Assembly: GCA_037447605.1 (NCBI GenBank)
Contig: CM074818.1
Span: 1,129,253 to 1,193,252, forward strand
Direction: 5' to 3'
Origin: Zygnema circumcarinatum
Taxonomy: Eukaryota > Streptophyta > Zygnematophyceae > Zygnematales > Zygnemataceae
DNA: 64,000 nt
A program made the translations under genes and the position numbers. This document shows positions 12,601 through 24,862 of this stretch, piece after piece (the stretch's first letter is position 1; the number at the start of each line of letters is the position of its first letter). The notes beneath the pieces are model-generated. The model did not search any database and was not told where the DNA came from. It worked only from the letters and a program-made list of their open reading frames with translations.

Positions 12601-15067
12601 CTGGAGATGGAGGAGTTACGGATAAGACCATGGAAAGTGGGGAAACGGGCCGACGACCTGCGTTCGATGAGCAGGACCAAGAGAATTTGTACAATCTAGT
12701 GCAGGTAAGAGGTTCCTTTTCATGCCGGGACAATGGTTTCCGATAGCCCTGCTGCTTTGCTTTTCAGGGAAGCACTGGCATTTTCGGTCCATTGGGAAAC
12801 TCTTGAGTTCCCTAATCGGGACTGCACTGCATTGCAATCTTGTTGCAATGCATGTGGCAAGAAATCCGTAAAGTTCACTTTCTGTAGGACTCTAGCCAGG
12901 CAGCACACATCGAAGGCTTGAGAGAGTTTCTTACACTCCTCGAGTTCATTACGTGTGCAACATCATTTCGTGGTCTGACACTAATTCTTGCTGATGCTTC
13001 GATATTTTGCTTCAGTGAAGTTGTCAATACCTACATTTTTCATTGTTTATGCCAAACGATTGAAAGGATGTTTCTGCTGCACTTTTTAGCCAGGGAATCC
13101 ATTCCTATTCAGCTAATGGGAAGCAGGTTTAGTTCATATGAAACTTTTTTTAAAAACGTTGTATGTTGGACCCCCCAGGTGTTTCTTCCGCCTACAATAC
13201 TGGACTGTCTTTTCGGTCGTTTGTAGTATAGGTGGCTGCTGATGCCAAAGGCCTGTAATGCTGTCAACAATCAAGTCTCCTATTGTCTCCTCTCCCCTTG
13301 TGCTTCCTTAGGTTTCTCACTGCTTGCACTCATCATAAGCATCGCATGGACCGCTTCGAGGATGTCCTTTGGCCTGCCTTGTAGTGAAAATTCGGATGCA
13401 TGCCTTCGCCATGCAGGACAATGCAACGAGCGGTCGACGGGGCTTGGGAATTGGAGATGCGCCGAAGAAGGTTGCCGGTGCCAGGTGGCAAGGCTCAAAG
13501 GTCACTTTCGGCGATGTCTCTGACGAGGAGGGGGAGGCAGATGGGAAGGGAGAAGCCATGGAGTCTCCAGACTGTGTTGACCCCGCAAAAGGCATTGCAG
13601 AAGGTTCAGGATGTGGTGATGAAGATCTTAAGAAGCAGAAGAGCAAGAAAAAAAGGAAAGTTAATGAAGGAAATGTTGAGGAGGGATTGAAGGGAAGTAC
13701 AAGAGATGAGGACGGAAGTCTTATTATTTCTGAGACCGCCGATGTCCGAGAAGTTGGGAATGCGAGTGTTCAAGGAAAGAAAAAGAAGGTTTCCAAAAAG
13801 AAGATGATGGAGGAGGATGCTGGTCCTGAGATACGTGTGGCTGAGGACGTAGATAGGGGAAAAGAAACTGGTCAAATTAACGAAAGTTCTGTCGAGGTCG
13901 AACAAAATCAAAATTTACAGGGGAGAAAGAGGAAGTCTGCTGAGGGTTGTCAAGATAGTGCGGGTCACGAACACATAGCTGGTGAGGGCCCGAAATTAAA
14001 TGGAAAGAAATCAAAGAAAGAGAAAGTGAAGGGTCAGCTAGCTATTGAGAAAGAAAAAAGAAGTTTAGGAAACGTTGAAACGAGGTCCGAGGGGATCGCA
14101 CCTATTGAGGAGACTGATCGCTGTAATGCCAAGCCGAATGCAGGAGAGGAAGTATTGGATGGAGAGGAAGTAGGGAACAAAGGAAAGAAGAAGAAAAGGA
14201 AGGTTCAAACGTCCGGAGAAGAGAGCGGTGTGGTACTGCTAGGCCGGCCAACGAAGGAAGAGGATAGTACAATTGAGATGGCGGTGAGAGGAGCGGCGAA
14301 AGGAGCAGAGAAAATAATAGATCATTCACCGAACATGAAGCTGAAGTGGAAAAAGCTGATTACTGCTTCCTTAAAGCAGGTAAGGTGACATCATGTGTAT
14401 TCTTTATGCTTGTTGTGGATTTATTCAGCAGTAAACCTCGTCATCCGAAGGCAAGCTGCTTTCAGGCAGCTGCTCACTCTCTTTCCCTCTCCCCCACACT
14501 CTTCCCAATTATCTTATGTGCGGGGAGACTTGCAGCTGTAACTCTTTGAATATCAACGTCTTCTCAGATGGTTGATATTAGTTCTTTAAGATGGTGAGCG
14601 ATGTACTTGGGGAATATGCCATTGGGAAGACTTGCTGTAGACAGTGAAAGCTGACAGGGCGGTGGAATTCAGGGCCCTGTGCAGGGCATGAAGCTGAAGA
14701 AGCTGCAGCTCGAGGTTCTTGCAGCAGCTGCTCTTCACTTGGGTTCCACACCCCCTGCGAAAGCTGAATTGGTCGCATCCTTTAGAGAAGCGGTGAGAAT
14801 TTACATCCCTGTCGGTGGGTTTTTCGAACTTGATGTCCTCTGGGCGTTGGCTGTTTTCAGTTTTCGTGTTTGTGAAATTTCGTATTAGGTGTTGCCCCAA
14901 TGGTGTTCGTTCCTACATATGCTTGAATGACAGTCGGAATGTCGACCCTCATAGAGCCCGAAGGTGGAGTGCTTTCTTTCCTGCTGCTGCAGCTGAATGC
15001 GGAGACGAGGTTCGTACTGGAGGGCCACCTTGTGCGGATGAAGACCAGGGGAGGAGCTGCTGACTGA
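9678..15067 (+). CDS. Nucleolar G-patch protein (PINX1/GPATCH4-like)
   Basis: The family activates DEAH helicases through the G-patch and acts in nucleolar ribosome or snoRNA maturation. Eleven exons close exactly in phase: 9678-9764, 10181-10265, 10526-10614, 11081-11102, 11412-11544, 11741-11807, 12087-12150, 12382-12704, 13417-14379, 14685-14792, 14993-15067, giving 671 residues. The G-patch lies at about residues 26-70: [19 protein letters not shown], then a [20 protein letters not shown] block typical of the group. Next is [19 protein letters not shown], the SAWWG-like motif [26 protein letters not shown], and [20 protein letters not shown]. The 321-codon exon 13417-14379 is a Lys/Glu-rich linker with KKKRKV-like nuclear signals, followed by a conserved C-terminal helical region ([19 protein letters not shown]). 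The 22-nt fourth exon is unusually short. The choice between PINX1 and GPATCH4 orthology is open; the WWG and RGLGI blocks favour the plant GPATCH4-like group. Confidence 0.9.
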
Positions 15068-15481
15068 AGCTGACTGAACTCGGCAATCGACCGACGTATT
15101 GTTGCCTTCTGTCAGTGCCCAATGGCTTTTGTGGCGCATCCGCATCCTGTCCTGCTTTCTGAAGGGGCAATAAGTGATCTTGCTTCAAGCAGGGAGGCAA
15201 GGTGTCTCTGCTTGGATGTCATCGGCCATCTAATTTACAAGGAAAGGGGGGAGAGGGGCGTTACTCTCGCATTTGTAAATAATTTTCTCCCTATTTTGCA
15301 GAATATTATCTTTGTCATTCTTTCAGAGAAATAAAAGTTGAAAAGCTGCAGATTGCGAAAGTGCTTTTGCCCTCCCTCTCTCCCTCCTGCGGCCTTTTCG
15401 TTGTTCTGGTTTGTTTACTACGCATGCAGTCCCAGTGAGGCGCTGGGGGGGACTCGGCCTCCCTCCGCCACCCTGGAGGGT

Positions 15482-15570
15482 GGGTTCAAGGAAAGGGTTT
15501 TTAGGGTTTTAAGAAACCTAAAACCCCAAAACTCCAAAACCCTAAAAACCCTAAAAACCCTAAAAACTAA
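15482..15570. repeat. Inverted telomere-like repeat (CCCTAAAA)n
   Basis: The left part reads GGGTTTTTAGGGTTTTAAG and the right part CCTAAAACCCC...CCCTAAAAACCC, so the two strands of a telomere-like repeat face each other and could fold into a hairpin. The units are CCCTAAA with one or two extra A residues. Confidence 0.8.
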
Positions 15571-16785
15571 TGGCACCGTCGCGTGACTTATGACCAACAC
15601 GTGTGGATACCCAGTCATCACCAATCCGCGCCATCCACGTACCCCGAACACCACCCCTTCCATCTGGCGAGATCGACGATCCTCGCTGTGCCACGTGGCA
15701 CGTGCGCGTTCGTGCCGCATAATCGAATCGACTATGGGGGCGGTATTGCATCGTACCGTATCGTATTGTTTCCTACGGCGTGTCCGTATAGCTCGGTGTC
15801 GTATCTGCGGTACGGGCCGGCGCGCGCGCCAGGCGGCGGCAGTTGGCGGTTGGCGCGCGGCAACGGCCGCCGGCGGACGGTCAGTTGGCGCGCGGCCGCC
15901 CTCAAAGCGCGCCGCCGCCGAGAGAAGCGCTAGCACGCACGCAAGGGCGAGAGAGGGGGAGAGAGAGTGAGAGCGAGAGAGAGAGGGAGTGAGAGATTGA
16001 AGGAGAGAGAGAGTGAGAGTGGGAGGTGCCATGGAGCTCGGGTGCGTGGCCATGGCAAGCTCTGCAGGTAAATAGGTCAGTCAGTGAGTGAGTGAAGGAG
16101 GGAGGGGGGGCGGCCGCACGCTGTGGTCGGCGGGAGCAGTTAAACGCACAGCAGCGTTGTCAAGTGTGATTGCGAGTTGCTTTTCCTAAGGGGATTCGGT
16201 GGAGGAGAGGGAGCTCCTCTCGCCCCTGCATGGTATAGGTTCTCCACTTGTAAACGCTTTCGAGATGGAATTCAGTTTTAAAGCAGCAAGAATGCACAAA
16301 AAGTAGATGCGTCTAAGAAGAAAAAGCGCCGCATAATTTTTACATGTGAAATTGTATTCGCATTCAGAATCTACAAATTAAGAGATTCAGTGCATCCATG
16401 TTACATGCAAACTAAAGAATTTACTTTAGGGATGTACAAGCCACGCACTCCCATCGTCGTCATGCAAGCATCTCTGCAAAAATTCGAGGACGCACGCCAT
16501 TCTGTTTTCAATGGCGCCCTCTATTATTTTTTCAGTATAAAATCTCCATATTTATGACCCCTCGCCGTGCACGAATATCTTCCAGCAGTTGTCTTCTATG
16601 TACTTATTAAATTTTTAAAATTTTCTAGCACCAAAACTCAGACAACATAAGCAGCTGATTCACTCGCATTCCTAGGCCTCGTCATTGCCCTAGAAACCAA
16701 TGACATGCATGTACGGACGGTCATCGTATGTCCAACGTTTCGTGAATGCAGTGAGCCAGGCATACTCTCTGCACTCATTTGAACA

Positions 16786-16836
16786 GTCAGTCAGTCAGTC
16801 AGTCAGTTAGTCAGTCAGTCAGTCAGTCAGTCAGTC
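16786..16836 (+). repeat. (CAGT)n microsatellite
   Basis: About 12 copies of AGTC with a single T substitution, ending 12 bases upstream of the chosen ATG of the next gene. The frame is open through it (Gln-Ser-Val repeats), but no ATG lies upstream in that frame, so I treat it as 5' UTR or promoter. Confidence 0.9.
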
Positions 16837-16847
16837 CGTCTGCGACT

Positions 16848-18605
16848 ATGAATGACCCTTTCATGAAACTCGCTCGCTCGCCGCAGGAGGGCCCCAACGA
16901 GCCCCACGCATTGGCTTTTGCTTTCGGCGGCGGAGTCTCCAAATGCGCAGCGCATTGCCGCACAAACGTGACCCTCGTGAGCGAGCAGCATGGGAGCCCA
17001 AGAATCAAGCTGCAGCCCGCCATGGCGACGGAGCCCCCTCCGCTGCCAAACCATCTGAAGCAGAAGAGGGCGCTGAGGCTCGCCAGCCCACGGGGGGCAG
17101 TGCAGCAAGGCAGCCCCCACTCCCTCCCTCCTCCGCTGTACACTGCAGTGTCTGCAGCACGGGGGGGTCTGCACTCCATGGAAGTGCTTTCTGCCTTTCC
17201 CTGTCCGCAGTATTCCTCCAGCTCTTGTTCCGACCCTGCCCGGGACCGCATCATCTTCAACCAAGGAGGCAACAGCGGCCGCTTCTCATCCGGGTCCGAC
17301 TATGACTGCAGTCTCATGAGTATCACTTCCTCCTCTAGCTCAAGCTCAAGCGCACCGAACAGCCGGAAAGCGAGTCCTCTGCGAGGGCACAATAGTGCAA
17401 TTCCGGCTGTTCCTAAGCGGCTGCCATCGGCAGAAGAAGTGGAGCCCTATATTCGCAGCCGGCAGGCAGGAGAAGATGTGCCTATTGTTGTGAAGCATGT
17501 GCAGTCAGTGAGCACGGAGAGAGGATACAGTCCAAGGCGCCTTCCTGTACCTCCAGAGCACATTCACAGCCGCAGAGGCTGCCCTCCTCCTGCTCCTGGA
17601 CGAAGCACTACCTTGCACCGCCAAAAGAATGAGAATTTGAGGTCTTCGAAAGAGATTTTCATTAAACAGGAATGCAAGCCCTCGCCCTTGAGCGTGATGC
17701 AGCAGAATGGCCAGGATGTAGCATCCAGCAGTCCTGGTAACCACGACCACTCGCAAACTAGCTTCCAAAGAGAGTGTCGTAGGTGTCTGGATAGAGAGAT
17801 GGAAGAGAGAAAGAGTATTAACGCTCTGCACTTGCCTCGGGGCTTTGAAATTGTAGAACCACAGTCTGGATATGAGGGGGATGTGGTGATGAGAAGAAGC
17901 GAGAACGAAAACGGAGATGGCGGATTGAGTGCATTGGAGCTGGACCTCCGATTGAAGCGCGAATCATTCATGGAGAGAAGGCGACCAGTTCAACCCGCAG
18001 TGCCCCTAGCCCCTCTTGTGAGCACTCTATGGAGTCCATCTCTGAGGGTAATCTGGAAATCGCTTAGGATTTGCATTTGACTTTCATTGGATAACTTTCA
18101 TTTTCAAATGTGTTCCTTATAGCATCAGTTTGATATGTCATTTTGCATGTACAGAAAGTCCATAACTCCTGGCAAGCTGCTGAGTGGCTCCGTGAATACG
18201 GCGATGCTTCCCTTCCCATGGCACCCCCGCCTCTGCAGCAACTCTCAAATTACTCGGCAACCTTTGAGCAGTCCCTCAGTGGTAGGACGGAGAGAAGCTT
18301 CCTCTCCCAGAAGGGGAGACACGGAGGCCTTGACAACAGCTGTACCTTCCCTGCGAGGGCTGGGCCGGCCTCTAAACATCAGTATCCACTGACTCCATTC
18401 ACAACGGTAAACTTCAAAGGGCATAATCTACCTTTCGTGATGTCTGCGGTATTGAGGGAAAGTGCTGAATTACACAGTCGGAAACAAATCGTCTGTATAC
18501 ATATCAAGCTAAAGGTATCTCAACATTTTCGTTTGCTGTCTCTCTTTGCAGGGCCGAAGAAGGAGAGGGTTTGCAGTTTGGTTCAAAACCCTGTTCGCAA
18601 GATGA
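16848..18605 (+). CDS. Unknown Ser-rich protein with basic C-terminus
   Basis: I do not recognise this gene. Three exons join in phase: 16848-18047, 18155-18406 and 18552-18605, giving 501 residues. I chose the ATG at 16848 (MNDPFMKLARSP) because it is the first ATG in the frame. Residues about 150-200 are a poly-Ser region (TSSSSSSSSSAP). Exon 2 holds WQAAEWLREYGDASLP. The last exon encodes GRRRRGFAVWFKTLFAR and a stop, an amphipathic basic tail that might bind membrane or nucleic acid. No transmembrane segment or known catalytic motif is visible, so most of the protein is probably disordered. An extra 5' exon at 16031-16067 (MELGCVAMASSAG) is possible but the phase does not fit the ATG-containing exon without a second acceptor. 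Confidence 0.6.
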
Positions 18606-20440
18606 GATGTCATACTTTCAGATTGGGCGTCAAATTGTGACTCACATTTACATCGCAGATCACTAGTAGGATTAGGGAGAGACAACCTATATACGTCATT
18701 CTTTTGTTCCGCGGAGGCATTTCCTGTGCAGGATGCTCTTCACCTGCAGCAAGCAGGCTTACTATAACCAAAATGGTCGCAGTGATCACTTGTAGATGGC
18801 CGTAGAAATATCTGCGGAAGAAAAGAAGAGTGGGCTGACAGTGTGCCCGGGCAGTGGAAGGTCTTCGCTGAGGTTAGGCCGAGATTAGGTTCTCAGCTGC
18901 AATTTAACGGGCACATGAGAAGAAGATGCCGTCTACGACGAGTAGCCTGTTGCGCCGACCTGCCGGTTGCCCAGCCTGCTTGGTGGTTACTGGAATGTGT
19001 AATTATCCCTGTTCATAATTGAATGCGTCATTTGTTTTCTCCTTGCCTGCGCCTGTGCGTCTGAAGGGCCTTAGGGGTAAAGCCGAGCAAAGCCTGCAGA
19101 GCGGCAGAGAGCGCACCGCCGGCAGCGTCGTGACCATGAGCCTTCTCCCGCCACTCACTCCGCCTCCCAAATGGGAGACCTCCCACACTAAACCCTAAAA
19201 TCCCTGAAACATCTGAGAGTTCCCGGTAGCCCATCCGCCACATTCCCATTCGCATGCGCGCCATGGCGTCCCGTCCCGTCCGTGATCATCCGCCGATCTG
19301 TCCACGGTCCGCCCCCGTCCGCCCGTCCGCAGTGCGACCTACATACATACATTTGTGCGACAGCCAGCGCCCGCCCATGCATGCATGTGCAGTCATTTCA
19401 GGCGCGATGATGCGAGGCATTGAGGAGAATTTGAGGCCTGTTTGGCGCCTGCCGCATTTCTGTGTGCACAGGGCAGCGCGCATGCGCACTCCCTCCCTCG
19501 CTCGCACTCCTCGAAAGGCGTGAGCGAGTCAACACTGAAGAGGCGCTTTGGCGCTTCACTCTGTGCCACGTCACAGACTCACAGTGCGACGAGGTAGGCA
19601 GGCAGGCAGGTAGGCAAACAGAGCCCCACAGCCAGGGCGATGAGCCTGCCAATGCCCACTCACTCACCGTCTGCAGTCTGGCCTGCCTGCCTGCCTATCC
19701 CCATCCATCAATCAGCCCGGCCGGGCTTGAATACAAGCAGAGACTGCTGCTGCTGGCCTCGACCCGGCAACCATACCTTCCGGAGTTGAGCTTTTCCAGA
19801 GTGACTTCATGCATGCATCCCGGCCATGCCCATGCCATGCCATGCCATGGCCATCCCCATCCCATCCATCCATCCCCCGCCACCTAGGCGGGTGCCACCG
19901 AAGAGTGCTACGTGGCGTGACCGACAGGGCTTCCGCGCACCGTGGCGTTACGTGGCACGCTGCCATTGGACCGCCTCCCGGCCGGCGAGGGTGCGGACCT
20001 GATCACTGCGTGCCCATTTTCGCGCTGTCCACGTTCTCAAGATTTCAACGAATGGGAGATCGCCATGGCTTTTCAATGTGCTCTTAACGCCCCGCTGGCA
20101 TGGCCGGTCGGGGCGGTCACCGGCGGTCCCCCTCCTGCGGCAATTGCTGCCCGTCTGCCGCGCCGACGCAACCGATTGGGCGGTTGCCGGTGGCTGACGC
20201 GGCGCGTTCTGACTGGCTCATTTTTAGCAGAATTAAAATCCTTTATGACGACCAGAGTCGAAAATGCTATCCGTACGACGTACGGCTCGCGCTGGCCGCG
20301 CGCAATAATAATGCAAAGGGAGGGACCCCGCGGAGAGGGCAGGGGCTGCGGACGCTCGCTTGCTTCTGCTGCTGCTGCTTCTGCCTGCGCCGCGGAGGGA
20401 GAGGGAGAGGAAGAGGGAGAGGGAAAGGCGGCAGCCAGCC
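18606..20440. other. Intergenic region, no gene seen
   Basis: 1.8 kb with short repeats only: GCAGGCAGGCAGG (19590-19612), CATGCCATGCCATGG (19830-19850) and CATCCATCCATC (19860-19875). A CACTAAACCCTAAAATCCC telomere-like motif is at 19185. A GC-rich, purine-rich block (20320-20440) just upstream of the next ATG is the likely core promoter and 5' UTR of the choline-transporter-like gene. Confidence 0.5.
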
Positions 20441-23400
20441 ATGGCGTCCAAGGAGGTGAGGCATCCCCCGTCCCTCCATGTCTCGTCCTATCCCTTAGCG
20501 CAGCGGACTGCCCGGGAGTGCTTTGGGAGGACGAGGGAAGGGTCGAGGAAACGGCGGGTGCAGGAGGATGGATGGTTAGGGCAGGGATTAGGTCACGGCG
20601 TCCTTATGAGGCGTATTATTGATCACTTACGCACTTGAATCTCGATTTCACTGGTATACCGTTTTGGTGAGATTGAAGATGCTTGGGTAACCTATTCTTC
20701 GATTACTTAGCTGGCACAGCCAGCCGTGCTAGCGAGTCAGGCTCTTGGAACAAACGTCAGATCTAACACGTGCGAATCTCAGTCGTAGAGCGTAAAGGCT
20801 TCTCTTTGGAGAGAGCTTATGGCGGAACTGTTTGCTTCCAGCTAGCGGTCGGTTTATGGAGGACACTTATACTGCAGCTTTAGGGTAAAACAGAAGCACA
20901 GAGAAGAGAAGCAGTTTAGCTAGTCTTTGGCTTTACTCAGTGGTCTGCATGTCGATGTGTTCGACTCATGCTTGGAAAGTCAGTTGTTTTGTCGATATTC
21001 TGCTCCCGACTGCTATTGTTGGTCCCTGCAAAGCAAGCAGCGGTCGCCCCCGAATGAGATGGTGAGGAATTAGCCGTGCAAGTGTTTTGAAAGCGTTGCC
21101 CTGCCCTGCTTCCAGCTGCGGCGAGGGCGAGCCCGCTCTGAGAAGGAGCGGCCTGCTCGTCATATTTCCTTGGATGTACTTTAAGCTGCCGTCTTTCTCT
21201 ATAGCAAAACCGTTGAGTTCATGATTTCTCTTGTTGAGGGGGCACCGCTAGGGGTAATCCAACTCACAAAAGTAAGAACTTGGCCCTCACGAAGACAAAA
21301 GTTGTCGGCCCGAGGAAGTCAAAGGCTCGCCTTTTCACCCCCCCTGAGCGGCTCAATCGGAGCCGTCCATTTACTTCATCTTACGGTAACAATTCAGGCG
21401 GCACCGTACGGATATTGAACCTTACTTGACATGAATCCGTACACCCATGTCATGTGACGTCAGTCACAATACGTCGTCTTCCGCGTCGTCGTTATCGCGT
21501 TCACACTGCCCTGCTGTGCCACGCGTGCCGACTGCCACGTGTTGGTCAAGCATTCAGGTGGTGTCGTGTCCGGCAGGCGTGAGTTCCACGCCACCCTTGA
21601 CGCCTCGTTCCCCCCCCTCTCGGGCCCGCGCGCGCAGGGCCCCTCCCCGGACTACTACCAGGGGAAAAAGGCGCAGCCTCCACCGGGCCACCCCCCCCAT
21701 CCTCCCCCTCCTGCTGCTGCCGCGTTTGGAATGTACGGGGGGCCGCCCCCCATGTATCAGCCAGCAGGGTCGTCGTCGCCGCAGAACGACGATAGGAAGG
21801 TGAACGCCCCGCGCCCTTCCACTGCTTTTGGGGTTGCTTTCTGTCGATGGTTTTAGGGTTCTGAAGTCTAAGTGAAGGATGACAGTGGGTGGTCAACAAA
21901 GGGGCGGTGGGCTTGTTGTGGGGACAGCTGGTGCCGCCCGGCCCTGGGTCCAGCGGTCAGAGGGAGCATGCCGGGGTTTATCACGATTCGTGGGCTGCGG
22001 CCGTTTTTATCCGTACGCTCTCAGCTTTCCCTTCATCATCACGCTTGCAGGCTTCTTCCCTTGGCATTACTGTTTTGTTTTTTGCCGAAGTAATGCTGCC
22101 TTTAGCTTTGCTCTCAAATGACTTCATTTTCTTCTGCGCCGCCATGGGACATATCCAGTGGCTTAATTTAAGGCAATCATTAGGGTCATGTCAGAAGACC
22201 TACTCCTATCTCCAGGAGCTCTAAGCTGGGCGCCAAAAAATGAGAGGACTGCTCTAGGATTGTTACTCCTTTATTGGTTCTGCAGCACGCTTACTCACAA
22301 TCAAATAGCTCTAGCGATGTTGTGGAACGTGATGGGGCTGCAGTACACTTAATCGCCATTCAAGCCGCTGCTATATATTTGGGCATCACGGGCGTAATAA
22401 AGACCGAAAATCAGGTGACTTCCACTTCGGCTACCAGCTATGCGATCACAGATTGGGCTCCCCAGCTGGGGGCCGCCATTGTCATTGGCTTGGTCTTCGC
22501 GTGGACGTTTCTTCAACTCGTCAAACTGGCACCTATGTGAGGCTGCGTGGACCCTTCCTCCCTTGTTTTTCTTTTGCATTTTTTTCCTTTTCCTTAACCT
22601 CTTTGGAGTCATTGGGCGAATACTTACATTCACTTTCAATGCATTTGTTTGGCAGTGGAATGATCCATGTTTCCCTCTGGTGGGGAGTCTTCGCCTCTGC
22701 CGCCCTAGGGGGCTTTCTGCTCGCCACGGACGAGTCCTCTCGGTTCACGGGAATTGTCTTCCTTCTTCTCGCAGTCCTTAACGCGTTCTATGCCATTGCT
22801 GTGAGATCGCGGTGAGTCGAATCTCCACTCTGACCTTCTTTGACGGAAGATCAAACAACAGAGACGTAAGAGCTGCTTCACTGATAAACGAACGTACTAC
22901 CGCAAAACGAGCTATTGATGATGATGCCACCTATTCTTCATGTCATCGTCACCACATCTTTGCCACAAGAGCTGCAAATGAAGTCTCCTCGGTGGCCCCA
23001 CGTGTCAGGATTCCATTTGCGGGAGCCATGGTGAGCCAGGCTGTGGGAGTAATCCGGCTTTTCCCCTCTACTGTGTGGGTATCGTACTTAGCGCTGTTCC
23101 TCTCGCTGGAGGTTCTCACCGTGTGGTCTTTCGGCGTTTCCGGTACCCTCAGTCAGGTTAGTGCCGCCGGGCCAATGGCGCAGCAGATGGGGGGGAGGGA
23201 GGAGGGGGGGGGGGGGAGGGGGGGGCATCCTCTCTCATGGTTTCACAAGGCTGGTGACTGATCTTTGCACGAGAGAATCTTGCGGGAAGGAGCTGCAGAA
23301 ATATAGTACGGCCATCATCATCGTCTTCCTCTTCAGCTTGTACTGGAGCATGGAGGTATGTAGAAAGGCAAAGGTTTTTTCTCGAGCATTAAGAGGCTGA

Positions 23401-24862
23401 GCACACAGTAAAAGCCTGAATGCGGTGTAACTGAAATAACTTCCACATGGCATTGCTGCAGCCATGGACTGAGGCATGTTTAAGCAACCTCGAACCCCCA
23501 TAGGAAAAAACCCATGACCCGTCTCCTTGATGCGGTTCTGCAGGTCATCCGCAACACCTCTCACGTGACGACAGCTGGCACGGTGGCCACGTACTACTTC
23601 CAGCGGCAGAACATGCCCCCCAACCCCACGGGCCGCGCATTGGGCCGGGCCGTCACCACCTCCTTTGGGAGCATCTGCTTCGGCTCGCTCCTCGTCGCCC
23701 TCATCCACACCGTGCGAACCATTGTGAGCGGCCCCTAAAAACCCTAAAAAAAACCCTCCAAGGCAGTCGCTGGGAAGGAGATACTCGTGGAGGCTGCCTT
23801 GCTGGAGAATCCATTGTTTTCTTTCCTTCCTTCGCAGGCGGTATACTTGTCTTTGGTCTGCTGCAGGAGTCAGCAAGTGAATAGGCACAATGTAGAGCTT
23901 GTTTGGAAGGAAAGGTCGATGGATTTGCTTCTCAGCTATGTTCTCACGCAAACTGCTCGTGGGTGATGTTCGTTTGACAGGTGGCAAGCATCGCTAGGCA
24001 AGATGTGGACAATCCGGTGGCCGCGATCCTTGCTTCCTGTGCTGAATGTGTTTTGGCCTGCATAGAAGGCCTTCTCCGCTACTTCAACAAATGGGCCTAT
24101 GTGCAAGTATGGCATCCACTCCTGTTCCACATTGCCATTCGTCCATTGCCGGAGTCAACCCCAGGGTCTCATGAAGCCGTTCCGCCTTGGGCGCTATTTT
24201 TTTAGCGCATCGTTTCATAACGGCAGGAATTCTACCACCTTGGATGAACTGCAGATATATTATCCTGCTTCCGTGTTGAAAGAGGTTTCTGACACCGACT
24301 GTGTTTCCCTTGCCCGGATGATGACAGGTGGCAATGTATGGGAAATCCTTCACGGAAGCAGCGCGAGACACGTGGGACCTGTTCAACGCGCAGGGCTTCC
24401 ATCTCGTGATCAATGATGACATCATCATGGGCGTGCTCGCCCTCGGCTGCGTCGTTGGAGGTCTCGTGGCGGCCCTGGTCACAGGGGTGTGGACCTACTA
24501 CTTCAGGGCAGACCAAGAGCTGGCAGTCGCCATAGCCCTCATCTCCTTCTGCATTGCGTACCTTATGGTGAGACTCACAGACACCCCCCCTCCGTCGAGA
24601 CTGTCCTGCATTGTCGTAAGCTTCTGGGTGGGTTTGACATAGAAAGAGGCAGCAGTTGCACTGACTGTTCTCTTCTTTGGCCGAGTGATTGATTCACTGA
24701 GGGGGGCGGGCGGGGGAGCAGGCGTATCTGACCACGTCGGTGATCGAGAGCGCGGTGGCGACCTACTATGTGTGCTATGCGGAGGACCCCGCCACGCTGC
24801 AGCGCAATGACCCGGCCTTCTATGAGACCATCCGGGCGAGGCACACGCTGCTCATGTCGTAG
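20441..24862 (+). CDS. Choline transporter-like protein (CTL/SLC44, PNS1 type)
   Basis: A multi-pass membrane protein of the SLC44/PNS1 family; animal members carry choline, and plant members act at the plasma membrane and in trafficking. Twelve exons close in phase: 20441-20455, 21638-21799, 21961-22012, 22344-22414, 22466-22536, 22656-22811, 23009-23156, 23299-23355, 23544-23723, 23981-24106, 24328-24567, 24722-24862, giving 472 residues. The first exon is only 15 nt (MASKE). Residues 6-60 are Pro/Gly/Tyr-rich (DYYQGKKAQPPPG). Then come about ten hydrophobic helices: HLIAIQAAAIYLGITGV, GAAIVIGLVFAWTFLQLV, HVSLWWGVFASAALGGFLL, YLALFLSLEVLTVWSFGV, and others. Family signatures are VTTAGTVATYYFQ, the loop ...MYGKSFTEAARDTWDLF, and the C-terminal VIESAVATYYVCYAEDP. 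The fourth intron region is GC-poor and the introns are short. A CCCTAAAAACCCTAAAAAA motif sits in the intron at 23737. Confidence 0.93.

Larger units (their letters stand above)
15068..16847. other. Intergenic region with telomere-like and GAGA sequences
   Basis: The G-patch 3' UTR is followed by a telomere-like hairpin (15482-15570), then GC-rich DNA (15790-15915) and a (GA)n tract (15940-16015). The latter leads to a possible first exon: ATG at 16031 followed by a good donor after TCTGCAG (16067). That exon could belong to the Ser-rich gene downstream, but I cannot prove the join. Confidence 0.5.

Noticed and set aside
13606-14329. Minus-strand frames opposite the Lys/Glu-rich exon
   Set aside because: Antisense of an AAG/GAA-rich coding exon gives Leu/Phe/Ser runs.
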